DNA of 36,730 nucleotides from Pseudomonadota bacterium (GTDB lineage: Bacteria > Pseudomonadota > Gammaproteobacteria > Xanthomonadales > Rhodanobacteraceae): NCBI GenBank assembly GCA_029561145.1, contig JAKQJM010000059.1:1-36730 (forward strand), in the 5' to 3' direction. The notes beneath the pieces were generated by a model. The model did no database searches. It saw nothing but the letters and a program-made list of their open reading frames with translations, and had not been told where the DNA came from. The translations under genes were made by a program, and so were the position numbers. Positions within the stretch are counted from its first letter, which is position 1. Each line of letters opens with the position of its first letter. Shown here one piece after another: positions 6,241-15,146 of the stretch.

Positions 6241-8850
6241 GTGAACCTGTCCAACGCACGCCTGCACGCCGACGCCCCGTGGGTCGTCATCAAGTTTGGG
6301 GGTACCAGTGTCTCGACGCGTCCGCGCTGGGACACTATCGCGCGCATCGCGGCCGACCATCGGGCGAATGGAAAGCGCGTCCTGATCGTGGTCTCGGCGC
6401 TGTCGGGAGTCACCGATCTGCTCAAGGGGATTGGCGAGGCGTTTGCCGATGGACCGCGCTGCGCCGAACTGCGCGAAACCATCGTCGCGCGCCATCACGC
6501 ACTGTTCGGCGAAATGGATTTGCCCAAGCGCAACGCGATCGATGCCTGGATCGCGAAGCTCGACCAGTTGCTCGCGGATCCGCGTCGTGCGGCCGGCACG
6601 CTCGACTGGCAGGCCGAGGTGCTTGCACTCGGCGAGCTCTCGTCGAGCACGCTCGGTGCGCTGTACCTGAATGCCTGTGGACTGACCACGCACTGGCTCG
6701 ATTCGCGCGAGTACCTGCGCGCCGAAGCCTTGCCGAACCAGGGTGCCTGGGGGCAATGGCTGTCGGCCTCGGTGCGCGTTCGCCACGAGCCGGCGATCGC
6801 CCTTGCGCTGGCATCGCGCGGCGAGGTTTTCATCGCGCAGGGGTTCATCGCGCGCAGTGGCGAGACGGCGACTGCCGTGCTCGGTCGCGGTGGATCGGAT
6901 ACCTCGGCTGCGTATTACGGTGCCCTGCTCAAGGCCGAAGCGGTAGAGATCTGGACCGACGTGCCGGGCATGTTCAGCGCGAACCCGCGCCAGGTTGCCG
7001 ACGCGCGCCTGCTGGCGAGGCTCGACTACGCCGAAGCGCAGGAGATCGCGACGACCGGGGCGAAAGTGCTGCACCCGCGCTGCATCCATCCGGTGCGCGA
7101 CGAGCGCGTGCCGATCCGCATCAAGGACACCAACCGACCCGAGCTGCCAGGTACCGAAATCGTCTGGGATGCGCAGCTGACGGCGCCAAGCGTCAAGGCG
7201 ATCAGTTCACGCAAGGGCATCACCCTCGTGTCGATGGAGTCGATCAGCATGTGGCAGCAGGTGGGTTTCCTCGCCGACGTGTTCGAGGTGTTCAAGCGCC
7301 ACGGCCTGTCGGTCGACCTGATCGGTTCAGCCGAGACCAATGTCACGGCGTCGCTCGATCCCTCGGACAACCTGCTCAACTCCGATGTGCTTGCGCGCCT
7401 GTGCACGGATCTCGAGGCGTTCTGCCGGGTCAAGGTGATCGCGCCGTGCGCGGCGATCACCCTGGTCGGCCGCGGCATGCGCGCGATGCTGCACAGGCTT
7501 TCCGCGGTGCTTGCCGAGTTCGGTGCGCTGAACGTCCACCTGATCTCGCAGTCGTCGAACAATCTCAACCTGACCTTCGTCATCGACGAGGACGTCGTCG
7601 ATGCACTGATCCCGAGACTGCATGCCTTGCTGATCCGCGCCGAAGTCATGCGCGTCGGCGACGCCGCGGTATTCGGACCGAGCTGGCGCGAACTGGCCGG
7701 CGGCGACGCTTCGGTTCGCCGCTCGACGTGGTGGCGCACCCAGCGCGAACGGCTGCTCGAACTCGCGACGCAATCGACGCCGCGCTATGTCTACAGCCTC
7801 GATCAGGTGCGTGAAAAGGCGCGTTGCCTGAGCGCACTCGGCATGGTCGATCGCTGGCACTATGCGCTGAAGGCCAATCCCCATCCCGACATCCTGCGTA
7901 CCCTGCATGCCGAGGGGTTCGCCTTCGAGTGCGTGTCATGGAACGAGGTCGAGGCCGTGCGCGCGACCCTGCCTGACCTGCCGGTCGAACGCATCCTGTT
8001 CACGCCGAACTTCGCGCCACGCGAGGAATATCGCGCAGCACTGGCCACGGGTGTCCGCGTGACGCTCGATGCATTGCATCCGATCACCGAATGGGGCGCC
8101 GATTTCGCGGGCGCCGAGATCTTCCTGCGTGTCGATCTCGGGGTCGGTCGCGGCCATCACGACAAGGTCAGAACCGGTGGCGCACAGTCGAAGTTCGGCG
8201 TGTCTTTCGACGAGATCGAAGCGTTCCGCGCACATGCGCGCGAGCACGGTGCGCGCATCGTCGGCCTGCATGCGCATCTCGGCTCGGGCATTCTCGATGT
8301 CCAGCATTGGCGCAGCGTCCATGTGCAGCTGGCGAGTCTGGCCGAGCAATTCAATCGGATCGAGGTGCTCGACCTCGGTGGCGGTCTCGGTGTGCCGTCG
8401 CGGCCGGAGGACGTTCCGCTGGATCTGGCTGCACTGGGCGCGGCCTTGTCCGAAGTCAAGCAGGCCTATCCGCAATTCAGGCTGTGGATGGAGCCCGGTC
8501 GCTATCTGGTCGCCGAGGCGGGCGTGCTGCTCGGCCGGGTGACCCAGACCAAGCGCAAGGGCGACGTGCACTATGTCGGCATCGATGCCGGCATGAATTC
8601 GTTGATCCGCCCCGCACTCTACGAAGCCTGGCACGAGATCGTAAACCTCTCGCGGCTCGATGACGAAACCAGTGAACTCGTGCAGGTGGTCGGCCCGATC
8701 TGCGAGACGGGTGACGTGCTCGGCAGCAACCGCCGCCTGCCGGCCAGTCATGAGAGCGACATCATCCTGATTGCCGAGGCGGGCGCGTACGGTGCAGTGA
8801 TGGGCTCGCGTTACAACCTGCGCGAACCGGCGGATGAGGTGTGCATCTGA
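6241..8850 (+). CDS. lysC-lysA: Bifunctional aspartate kinase / diaminopimelate decarboxylase
   Basis: 869-residue fusion of the first and last enzymes of lysine synthesis. Residues 1-290 are the aspartate kinase fold (KFGGTS at 18-23), followed by two ACT-type regulatory segments to about 465 (VSMESISMWQQVGFLADVF and ITLVGRGMRAMLHRLS), the usual site for lysine/threonine feedback. From about residue 495 there is an alanine-racemase-fold, PLP-dependent decarboxylase with Schiff-base K544 in YALKANPHP, H679 in HAHLGSG, E751-P-G-R, and C821-E in CETGD. All key residues are present in both halves. The fusion is known from Xanthomonas and Xylella. GTG 6241 has only a weak ribosome site. The 195 bases upstream hold no convincing gene. 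MurL and MurD2 follow in the same direction. Confidence 0.95.
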   Translation: MNLSNARLHADAPWVVIKFGGTSVSTRPRWDTIARIAADHRANGKRVLIVVSALSGVTDLLKGIGEAFADGPRCAELRETIVARHHALFGEMDLPKRNAIDAWIAKLDQLLADPRRAAGTLDWQAEVLALGELSSSTLGALYLNACGLTTHWLDSREYLRAEALPNQGAWGQWLSASVRVRHEPAIALALASRGEVFIAQGFIARSGETATAVLGRGGSDTSAAYYGALLKAEAVEIWTDVPGMFSANPRQVADARLLARLDYAEAQEIATTGAKVLHPRCIHPVRDERVPIRIKDTNRPELPGTEIVWDAQLTAPSVKAISSRKGITLVSMESISMWQQVGFLADVFEVFKRHGLSVDLIGSAETNVTASLDPSDNLLNSDVLARLCTDLEAFCRVKVIAPCAAITLVGRGMRAMLHRLSAVLAEFGALNVHLISQSSNNLNLTFVIDEDVVDALIPRLHALLIRAEVMRVGDAAVFGPSWRELAGGDASVRRSTWWRTQRERLLELATQSTPRYVYSLDQVREKARCLSALGMVDRWHYALKANPHPDILRTLHAEGFAFECVSWNEVEAVRATLPDLPVERILFTPNFAPREEYRAALATGVRVTLDALHPITEWGADFAGAEIFLRVDLGVGRGHHDKVRTGGAQSKFGVSFDEIEAFRAHAREHGARIVGLHAHLGSGILDVQHWRSVHVQLASLAEQFNRIEVLDLGGGLGVPSRPEDVPLDLAALGAALSEVKQAYPQFRLWMEPGRYLVAEAGVLLGRVTQTKRKGDVHYVGIDAGMNSLIRPALYEAWHEIVNLSRLDDETSELVQVVGPICETGDVLGSNRRLPASHESDIILIAEAGAYGAVMGSRYNLREPADEVCI

Positions 8851-8924
8851 TGTCCGCCCGCGTATTCCCGCACGCCTTGCCCGCGACGACACGGCCGACC
8901 CCTGCAATCGGTTGCCAGCGCCAG

Positions 8925-8930
8925 AAGGAG
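8925..8930 (+). promoter_or_regulatory. Ribosome binding site fixing the TTG start of murL
   Basis: AAGGAG ends 7 bases before TTG 8938. This strong Shine-Dalgarno sequence supports the rare start codon; the protein from there begins MEPVDPRSAKCF. Confidence 0.7.
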
Positions 8931-8937
8931 TCGACTC

Positions 8938-10287
8938 TTGGAACCCGTTGACCCGCGTTCTGCGAAATGTTTTCGTTTTGTCCGCCGCGAGTATTCCGAC
9001 GGTGAGGCGCGCCTCGTCTACGCGTTCGATGACGGCCCCGAACTGATCGAGCGGATCGGCTTTCCGCAAGCGCCCGGGCTGCTGCCCGAAAGGATGGCCG
9101 CGTTCGACGCGGCTCTCGACCTGCTGCATCTGATCGCCGGCGTCAGCTACTACAAGGCCGGCGTGCCTGCCGAGATCCGCATCGAGAGCGCAGCGCTGGA
9201 TCCGCCGACGGCGGGTTTTCTCGATTCGCTGTACCTGCATGGACTGGGCGAGTTCGCTTACCACAACAAGCTCGACCTGCGCGGCAGGATCCGTTTTCCG
9301 GCGACCGCTGTCGCGACGGATCCCGGCCTCAAGGCGCGCGTGCTCGGCTTGCCGTGCAACACCCTGGTTCCGATCGGCGGCGGCAAGGATTCGCTGGTCA
9401 GCGTCGAGATCCTGAAGGGCGCCGGTGAAGCCGCCACGGCGGTCTGGATCGGCAATTCGGGACTGATCGAGTCCTGTGCGCAGCGCACGGGCCTGCCGAT
9501 GCTGAATGTCACGCGCTCGATCTCGCCGTTGTTGTTCGACTACAACCGCGCCGGTGCGTTGAACGGGCATATCCCGGTGACCGCGATCAACTCCGCGATC
9601 CTCGTGGTTGCGGCGATCCTCTACGGGCACGACGCGATCGCCTTTTCCAACGAACGCTCGGCGTCGAGTGCGACGCTCGAGTACGACGGCGTTGCGATCA
9701 ATCACCAATGGAGCAAGGGCTGGGAGTTCGAGCGCGGTTTCCGCGAACGGATCCATGCGCGCATTGCCGCGGATCTCGACTACTACTCCCTGCTGCGACC
9801 GCTGTCCGAACTCGCCGTCGCATCGCGTTTCGCGCGCAGCAATCGCTACGATGACGTGTTCTCGAGTTGCAATCGCAATTTCCGCATCCTCGGCCCGAAG
9901 CCCTCCGACCGGTGGTGCGGTCAATGTCCAAAATGCCATTTCGTGTTTCTCGCGCTCGCGCCGTTCATGCCGAAGCCGCGCCTGCTCGGCATCTTCGGGC
10001 GCAACCTGCTCGACGATGCCGCGCAGACGGGCGGCTTCGATGCGCTGGTCGAGTACCAGGATCACAAGCCGTTCGAATGCGTGGGTGAGGGCAGGGAGTC
10101 GCGCGCGGCCCTGGCCGATCTGGCCCGCCGCGCCGAATGGCGCGAGGATGCCATCGTCGATCGCTTCGCGCGCGAGATCCTGCCGCAACTCGAACCGGGC
10201 GAGCTTTCGATCGACGCACTGCTGGTCGCCCAGGGCGAACACGCGCTGCCGCGACATCTGCTCGGTCCCGTGCTGGGTACAGCCTGA
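8938..10287 (+). CDS. murL: MurL, UDP-MurNAc-L-Ala-L-Glu epimerase
   Basis: 449-residue cytoplasmic enzyme matching MurL, described in Xanthomonas oryzae. It converts the terminal L-Glu of UDP-MurNAc-L-Ala-L-Glu to D-Glu in an ATP- and Mg-dependent way, replacing glutamate racemase plus classical MurD. The sequence has a PP-loop-like nucleotide motif G147-G-G-K-D-S152, the segment FSNERSASSATLEYDGVAIN, a run of Asn/Arg (SSCNRNFRIL), and a cysteine cluster W-C327-GQC330-PKC333. The identification rests on these motifs and on adjacency to MurD2, whose reading frame overlaps the murL stop as TGATG. Translation starts at TTG with a good ribosome site. The 87-base gap after the lysC-lysA fusion suggests a shared operon. 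Confidence 0.9.
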   Translation: MEPVDPRSAKCFRFVRREYSDGEARLVYAFDDGPELIERIGFPQAPGLLPERMAAFDAALDLLHLIAGVSYYKAGVPAEIRIESAALDPPTAGFLDSLYLHGLGEFAYHNKLDLRGRIRFPATAVATDPGLKARVLGLPCNTLVPIGGGKDSLVSVEILKGAGEAATAVWIGNSGLIESCAQRTGLPMLNVTRSISPLLFDYNRAGALNGHIPVTAINSAILVVAAILYGHDAIAFSNERSASSATLEYDGVAINHQWSKGWEFERGFRERIHARIAADLDYYSLLRPLSELAVASRFARSNRYDDVFSSCNRNFRILGPKPSDRWCGQCPKCHFVFLALAPFMPKPRLLGIFGRNLLDDAAQTGGFDALVEYQDHKPFECVGEGRESRAALADLARRAEWREDAIVDRFAREILPQLEPGELSIDALLVAQGEHALPRHLLGPVLGTA

Positions 10288-11651
10288 TGCGCATCGCCGA
10301 GCTTGCCAGCCTGCGCGTGGCGATCTGGGGCCTCGGTCGCGAGGGACACGCCACGCACGTGGCATTGCGCCAGCGCTTGCCCGGACTCGCGCTGACCCTG
10401 TTCTGCAGCGACGCCGAGGCGCACTTCATGACCACCAGCGATCCGGCCGATCGCTTCGTGACCACGGCGCCCACGGCAGCCGACCTGTCGGCCTTCGATA
10501 TCGTCATCAAGTCGCCGGGCATCAGCGGCTATTGCCCGGAATTGATCGAGGCGCAACGCAACGGAACGCGCTTCACTTCGGCGACTGCGTTGTGGTTTGC
10601 CGAGCATGCCGGATCGCGGGTCATCGGCGTGACCGGGACCAAGGGCAAGAGCACGACCAGCGCGCTGATCGCGTACCTGCTGCGCGGTCTGGGTCGACGC
10701 ACCGCGCTGGCCGGCAACATCGGCATGCCGGTCCTCGAATTGCTCGATCCGCCGGTCGAGCCGGATTGGTGGGTGATCGAGCTGTCGAGTTTCCAGACGC
10801 GCCAGGCCGGCCACCTCGACCTCGGCGTGATCACGAATGTCGAGGAGGAACACCTCGACTGGCACGGCAGCCGCGAAAACTATGTCAGCGACAAGCTCGC
10901 ACTCGCCGATGTGGCGCGCACGCTGCTCGTCCATGGCGGCCACGCCGAACTGCTCCAGCGCACCGCCCGGCATCCGCGTCGCATCCTTTTCGGAGTGGCC
11001 AGCGGTTGGCATGTCGATGAGACGTCGATCCGGCGCGGCGGCGAGATCGCCATCGAGCGATCGCGCCTGCCGCTGCCCGGCGCCCACAATGCCCTGAACG
11101 CATGCGCCGCGCTCGCGGCGGTAGAGGCGATCGGCGAGGACGCGATGGCGGCCGTCGACCGGATCGACGGTTTCCGGCCGTTGCCGCATCGTCTGCAAAG
11201 GCTTGGTGTGCGCGAGTCGGTGACCTGGATCGACGACAGCATCGCGACCACGCCGCAAGCGGTCACCGAGGCCTTGCGCAGCCTTGCCGGGCGCAGCGTG
11301 ACCGTGATCGTCGGAGGTCATGATCGCGGCCTCGATTGGCGACCGTTCGCCGAGCATGTCCGCGCCTTTCCACCGCATGCGGTGATCGCCAATGGCGCGA
11401 GTGGACGGCGCATCGGCGTGCTGCTGCACGAGGTGGCGGGGTCGTACCAGTTGCACACGGTGGCGACCCTGGCCGACGCGGTTGCGCTGGCACGCGATGT
11501 GACGCCGCCTGATGGCACGATCCTGCTTTCGCCCGGTGCGCCAAGTTTCGACCAGTTCCACGACTACGCCGAGCGTGGCCGGCATTTCGCCGAGCTCGGC
11601 GGCTTCGATGCCGATGCGATCGGGCAGATCGAAGGACTCGGGATATCCTGA
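10287..11651 (+). CDS. murD2: MurD2, UDP-MurNAc-L-alanine--L-glutamate ligase
   Basis: 454-residue Mur ligase. The N-terminal Rossmann-like domain begins VAIWGLGREGHATHVAL. The ATP P-loop is G117-T-K-G-K-S-T123. The central domain has ELSSFQ and NVEEEHLDWHGS, and the C-terminal domain HRLQRLGVRESVTWIDDSIATTPQA and SPGAPSFDQF, all typical of the MurD group. Next to MurL it is best read as MurD2, which adds L-Glu instead of D-Glu to UDP-MurNAc-L-Ala; MurL then inverts it. Start ATG 10287 overlaps the murL TGA. Substrate stereochemistry is inferred from the pairing, not from residues. Confidence 0.9.
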   Translation: MRIAELASLRVAIWGLGREGHATHVALRQRLPGLALTLFCSDAEAHFMTTSDPADRFVTTAPTAADLSAFDIVIKSPGISGYCPELIEAQRNGTRFTSATALWFAEHAGSRVIGVTGTKGKSTTSALIAYLLRGLGRRTALAGNIGMPVLELLDPPVEPDWWVIELSSFQTRQAGHLDLGVITNVEEEHLDWHGSRENYVSDKLALADVARTLLVHGGHAELLQRTARHPRRILFGVASGWHVDETSIRRGGEIAIERSRLPLPGAHNALNACAALAAVEAIGEDAMAAVDRIDGFRPLPHRLQRLGVRESVTWIDDSIATTPQAVTEALRSLAGRSVTVIVGGHDRGLDWRPFAEHVRAFPPHAVIANGASGRRIGVLLHEVAGSYQLHTVATLADAVALARDVTPPDGTILLSPGAPSFDQFHDYAERGRHFAELGGFDADAIGQIEGLGIS

Positions 11652-11723
11652 GCATTCCGGCGCAAGCCGGATCTCGGTTGCCATCGGGTTTATGATCGGC
11701 ACGAATGTCGACGGGAGTCTGCC

Positions 11724-12509
11724 ATGAGCCGCTTGCTGATTTCGTTCCTGATCCTCTTCTTCGCCGGCGATCTCGCTGCCGCGATGGTGGCCAAACCGAT
11801 CCACTACACGGTCGGCAAGACCCGCTTCTCGGGTCACCTGGTCTACGACGATGCATCGGCAAGGCTGCGCCCTGGACTGGTCATGGTGCCGAACTGGATG
11901 GGCGAGAATGCCTCGGCGATAGACAAGGCGAAGGCGATCGCGTCGACCGAGTATGTGGTCCTCGTTGCCGACATGTATGGCGAAGGTGTGCGGCCGACCA
12001 CCACCGACGAGGCACGCGCCGAAGTCGGCAAGCTGTATGCCGATATTCCGCAGTTGCGTGCCCGCATCAGCGAAGCGGTGGCGACGCTCAAGGCACAGGT
12101 CGGCAAGGCGCCCCTGCAGCCGGGCAAGGTCGGTGCGGTCGGGTTCTGCTTCGGCGGATCGACCGTGCTTGAGCTTGCCCGCAGCGGCGCCGATCTGGCT
12201 GGCGTCGTGAGCCTGCACGGCGGACTCTCGACCTCGATGCGGGCAGCGGAGAAATCGGTGAAATCGCCGATCCTCGTGCTCAATGGAGCGGACGACAAGA
12301 GCACCTCGATCGATGACATCAAGGCGTTCGATGACGAGATGAATGCGGCCGGTGCGGACTGGCAGTTCGTGAACTTCAGCGGGGCGGTGCATTGCTTCGC
12401 GGAAGCCGATGCAAATCGACCGCCCGGCTGTGTCTACAACGAGCGCGCGGCAAAACGCGCGTATCGCATGATGGACAATTTCCTTGCCGAGGTATTCGCC
12501 GCGCACTGA
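11724..12509 (+). CDS. Secreted dienelactone hydrolase family protein
   Basis: 261-residue alpha/beta hydrolase. Residues 1-20 form a signal peptide (LLISFLILFFAGDLAAA), so the protein is likely periplasmic, unlike the cytoplasmic chlorocatechol-pathway enzyme. The nucleophile is C142 in GFCFGGS. The triad is completed by an Asp in GADDKS (D190 or D191) and H223 in GAVHCF. A Cys nucleophile with this elbow is the mark of the DLH family. The natural substrate is unknown; the family includes many general carboxylesterase-like members. It sits alone between murD2 and the rml operon, with TATGAT at 11691-11696 as a possible -10 box. Confidence 0.88.
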   Translation: MSRLLISFLILFFAGDLAAAMVAKPIHYTVGKTRFSGHLVYDDASARLRPGLVMVPNWMGENASAIDKAKAIASTEYVVLVADMYGEGVRPTTTDEARAEVGKLYADIPQLRARISEAVATLKAQVGKAPLQPGKVGAVGFCFGGSTVLELARSGADLAGVVSLHGGLSTSMRAAEKSVKSPILVLNGADDKSTSIDDIKAFDDEMNAAGADWQFVNFSGAVHCFAEADANRPPGCVYNERAAKRAYRMMDNFLAEVFAAH

Positions 12510-12766
12510 CGCGCGGGCGATCGCTCTTGGGTAGGCCGCAACGCATTCGACGTGTCACATTGGGGTGCGATGCAGCGCGCCGCGCACGACGAAAGGCGTC
12601 GGCGCCGCGGGCGCCTGCTGCGCAACCGGGTAGACCGGCCAGCACGTCCGTCCCGGGAAATTGATTTTGGAAACAGGTGCTTGGCATCGATTCTCGGCGG
12701 ATGCGAGCGTCTCCCGGCGCGGCCAACTACAATGTGCGGCCCGAACCGAGGCATTGAGGAAATCCG

Positions 12767-13654
12767 GTGACATCACGACGCGGCATCATTCTCGCCGGCG
12801 GCTCCGGTACGCGCCTGTATCCGCTGACCCAATCGGTCAGCAAGCAGTTGCTGCCGGTCTACGACAAGCCGATGATCTACTACCCGCTCAGCACCTTGAT
12901 GCTGGCCGGAATCCGCGATGTGCTCGTGATCAACACGCCGCATGAGCAAGCCTTGTTCCAGCGGCTGCTCGGTGACGGATCGCAATGGGGGCTGTCGATC
13001 CGCTATGCCGTGCAGGAGTCGCCGGACGGCCTGGCCCAGGCCTATCGGATTGGCCGTGATTTTGTCGCCAGTGAACCGAGCTGCCTGATCCTCGGCGACA
13101 ACATTTTCTACGGTCATGGACTGACCGGCCTGTTGCAGACAGCCGATTCGCGCGCAGCGGGTGCCACCGTGTTCGGTTACTGGGTGCGCGATCCAGAACG
13201 TTACGGTGTCGCTGAATTCGACGCCGGCGGACGTGTCGTCGGTCTCGAGGAAAAGCCGGCCAGGCCGAAATCGAGCTGGGCCGTGACCGGACTCTACTTC
13301 TACGATGGCCGTGCCGCCGATTTCGCGCGTGACCTGAAGCCTTCAGCGCGTGGCGAGCTCGAGATCACCGATCTCAACCGCTGTTACCTGGCGGACGATT
13401 CGCTGATGCTCGAACGCATGGGGCGCGGTTTCGCCTGGCTGGACACCGGTACGCACGAGTCACTCGTCGAGGCGTCGAGCTATGTGCAGACGATCGAGAA
13501 CCGCCAGGGCCTCAAGATCTGCTGTCCCGAGGAGATCGCCTTCGTCAACGGCTGGATCGACGCCGAGCAGGTGCTGAAGCTCGCCGCGCCGCTGGCGAAG
13601 AACGCCTATGGCCAGTATCTGCAGGAACTCGTCCGCGAGGGACGTCCGGCATGA
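12767..13654 (+). CDS. rfbA: Glucose-1-phosphate thymidylyltransferase RmlA
   Basis: 295 residues, the usual size for RmlA. It makes dTDP-glucose from glucose-1-phosphate and dTTP, the first step towards dTDP-L-rhamnose. The nucleotide-binding loop [16 protein letters not shown] opens the protein, followed by [16 protein letters not shown] and LGDNIFYG, all family signatures; [11 protein letters not shown] and [10 protein letters not shown] also match. Start GTG 12767. TACAAT at 12728-12733 is a possible -10 box. The stop overlaps rmlC as ATGA. It is the first gene of a tightly packed four-gene operon. rmlB, needed for the next step, is not beside it. Confidence 0.95.
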   Translation: MTSRRGIILAGGSGTRLYPLTQSVSKQLLPVYDKPMIYYPLSTLMLAGIRDVLVINTPHEQALFQRLLGDGSQWGLSIRYAVQESPDGLAQAYRIGRDFVASEPSCLILGDNIFYGHGLTGLLQTADSRAAGATVFGYWVRDPERYGVAEFDAGGRVVGLEEKPARPKSSWAVTGLYFYDGRAADFARDLKPSARGELEITDLNRCYLADDSLMLERMGRGFAWLDTGTHESLVEASSYVQTIENRQGLKICCPEEIAFVNGWIDAEQVLKLAAPLAKNAYGQYLQELVREGRPA

Positions 13655-14205
13655 GGCTGATCAAGACCGCGCTCGATGAATGCGTCGTCATCGAACCGAA
13701 GGTGCATGGAGATGCACGCGGGTTCTTCTACGAGAGTTTCAATGCGCAACGTTTCGCCGAGGCCGGACTGCACCTGCAGTTCGTGCAGACCAACGTCTCG
13801 CGTTCCGAACAGGGCGTATTGCGTGGACTGCACTACCAGTGGCCGAATCCGCAGGGCAAGCTGGTCAGCGTGCTCGAAGGCGAGGTCTACGATGTCGCTG
13901 TTGACATCCGGATCGGTTCGCCGACCTACGGCAAGTGGGCTGCGGCGATCCTGAGCGCCGAGAACAAGCGGCATTTCTGGATTCCCGAAGGCTTCGCGCA
14001 CGGCTTCGCGGTGTTGAGTGGACCAGCCACCTTCGTCTATCAATGCACGACGCACTACGACGGTGCCGCGGATGCCGCGATTCGCTGGAACGACGCGGCG
14101 CTCGCGATCGACTGGCCGCTGGCGCAACCGTCCCTGTCCGACAAGGACCAGAAGGCTCCCTTGCTTGCCGACGTGGCGCCGGAAAGGTTGCCGGTCCGCG
14201 CGTGA
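13651..14205 (+). CDS. rfbC: dTDP-4-dehydrorhamnose 3,5-epimerase RmlC
   Basis: 184-residue cupin-fold epimerase, normal family length. It inverts C3 and C5 of dTDP-4-keto-6-deoxyglucose. Visible signatures are [30 protein letters not shown] (containing the catalytic His region), [11 protein letters not shown], and [11 protein letters not shown], followed by YQCT. Overlaps at both ends (ATGA with rmlA, GTGA with rmlD) imply translational coupling. Confidence 0.95.
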   Translation: MRLIKTALDECVVIEPKVHGDARGFFYESFNAQRFAEAGLHLQFVQTNVSRSEQGVLRGLHYQWPNPQGKLVSVLEGEVYDVAVDIRIGSPTYGKWAAAILSAENKRHFWIPEGFAHGFAVLSGPATFVYQCTTHYDGAADAAIRWNDAALAIDWPLAQPSLSDKDQKAPLLADVAPERLPVRA

Positions 14206-15146
14206 CGATCCTTCTGCTGGGTGCCAATGGCCAGGTCGGCCATGTCTTGCGCGAACCACTTGCCGCGATCGGTCGACTGGTCTGTGCAACGCGCTCGGGC
14301 ATGCTCGACGACGGATCCCCGTGCATCGTCGCGGACCTGGCCGATTCCGCATCGCTGGCGCGTGCGCTCGAGGCCAGCAGCGCAAGCGTCATCGTCAACG
14401 CGGCGGCGTATACCGCGGTCGATCGCGCCGAGGACGAGCCAGGACAGGCCGAGCGGATCAATCATCTCGCCGTCGCCGAGATCGGCGAGTGGGCTGCGCG
14501 CAACGACGCGCTGGTCATCCATTACTCGACCGACTATGTGTTCAACGGGGAAGCCACGCTGCCCTGGCACGAAGGCGACACGACCGCGCCGCTTGGCGTG
14601 TACGGACACAGCAAGCTCGGTGGTGAGCAGGCATTGCGCGCGAGTGGCGCCCGGCACCTGGTCCTGCGCACTGCGTGGGTCTATGCGGCGCGCGGCAACA
14701 ACTTCCTGCGCACGATGCTGCGTCTTGCCGGCGAGCGCGACGAACTGCGTGTTGTCGACGACCAGGTCGGTGCGCCGACTCCCGCGCGCTGGATCGCCCG
14801 GACAACGGCGGAAGTGTTGCGTCGCTGGCTGGCGATGAACGCGCGGCAGCGCGCAAGCGCATCGGGCACCTATCACCTGACCGCATCGTCAAGCTGCAGC
14901 TGGTTCGAATTCGCACAGGCGATCCTGGGCGAGGCCCATGCGGCCGGACTGATCGCCAAGGTTCCGCGCATCACGCCGATCGCGAGTGCGGACTATGCGA
15001 CGCGCGCGCGCCGGCCGGCCTACTCGGTGCTCGACAATTCCAGGCTTGCCCTCGTCTTTGCACAACAACCGCGGCCCTGGCAGGAAGGGTTGCATGAGGT
15101 GATCGGTGAACTCGCCGATGCCCGTTCCCACGGAGAAATTGCATGA
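14202..15146 (+). CDS. rfbD: dTDP-4-dehydrorhamnose reductase RmlD
   Basis: 314-residue short-chain dehydrogenase/reductase giving dTDP-L-rhamnose. The Rossmann loop GANGQVG stands at residues 6-12. The segment VNAAAYTAVDRAEDEP is typical of RmlD. YSTDYVFNG and the catalytic Y-x3-K (YGHSK) are present, and RTAWVYAARGNNFLRTML matches the family. Start GTG 14202 overlaps the rmlC stop (GTGA); an in-frame extension upstream to 13935 is only the shadow of rmlC. The stop overlaps the start of xanB (ATGA). Confidence 0.95.
   Translation: MTILLLGANGQVGHVLREPLAAIGRLVCATRSGMLDDGSPCIVADLADSASLARALEASSASVIVNAAAYTAVDRAEDEPGQAERINHLAVAEIGEWAARNDALVIHYSTDYVFNGEATLPWHEGDTTAPLGVYGHSKLGGEQALRASGARHLVLRTAWVYAARGNNFLRTMLRLAGERDELRVVDDQVGAPTPARWIARTTAEVLRRWLAMNARQRASASGTYHLTASSSCSWFEFAQAILGEAHAAGLIAKVPRITPIASADYATRARRPAYSVLDNSRLALVFAQQPRPWQEGLHEVIGELADARSHGEIA

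Noticed and set aside
7936-10365. 809-codon open frame on the minus strand
   Set aside because: Antisense to lysC-lysA and murL, whose motifs are complete. Its composition is Arg/His/Gln-rich with no domain; typical shadow frame in GC-rich DNA.
10062-12506. 814-codon open frame on the minus strand
   Set aside because: Covers murD2 and the dienelactone hydrolase gene antisense; no recognisable motif.
12510-12766. Small plus-strand frame (12552-12770) before rmlA and GC-rich inverted repeats
   Set aside because: Arg-rich, no family likeness and it overlaps the probable rmlA promoter; repeats are short and of low complexity.
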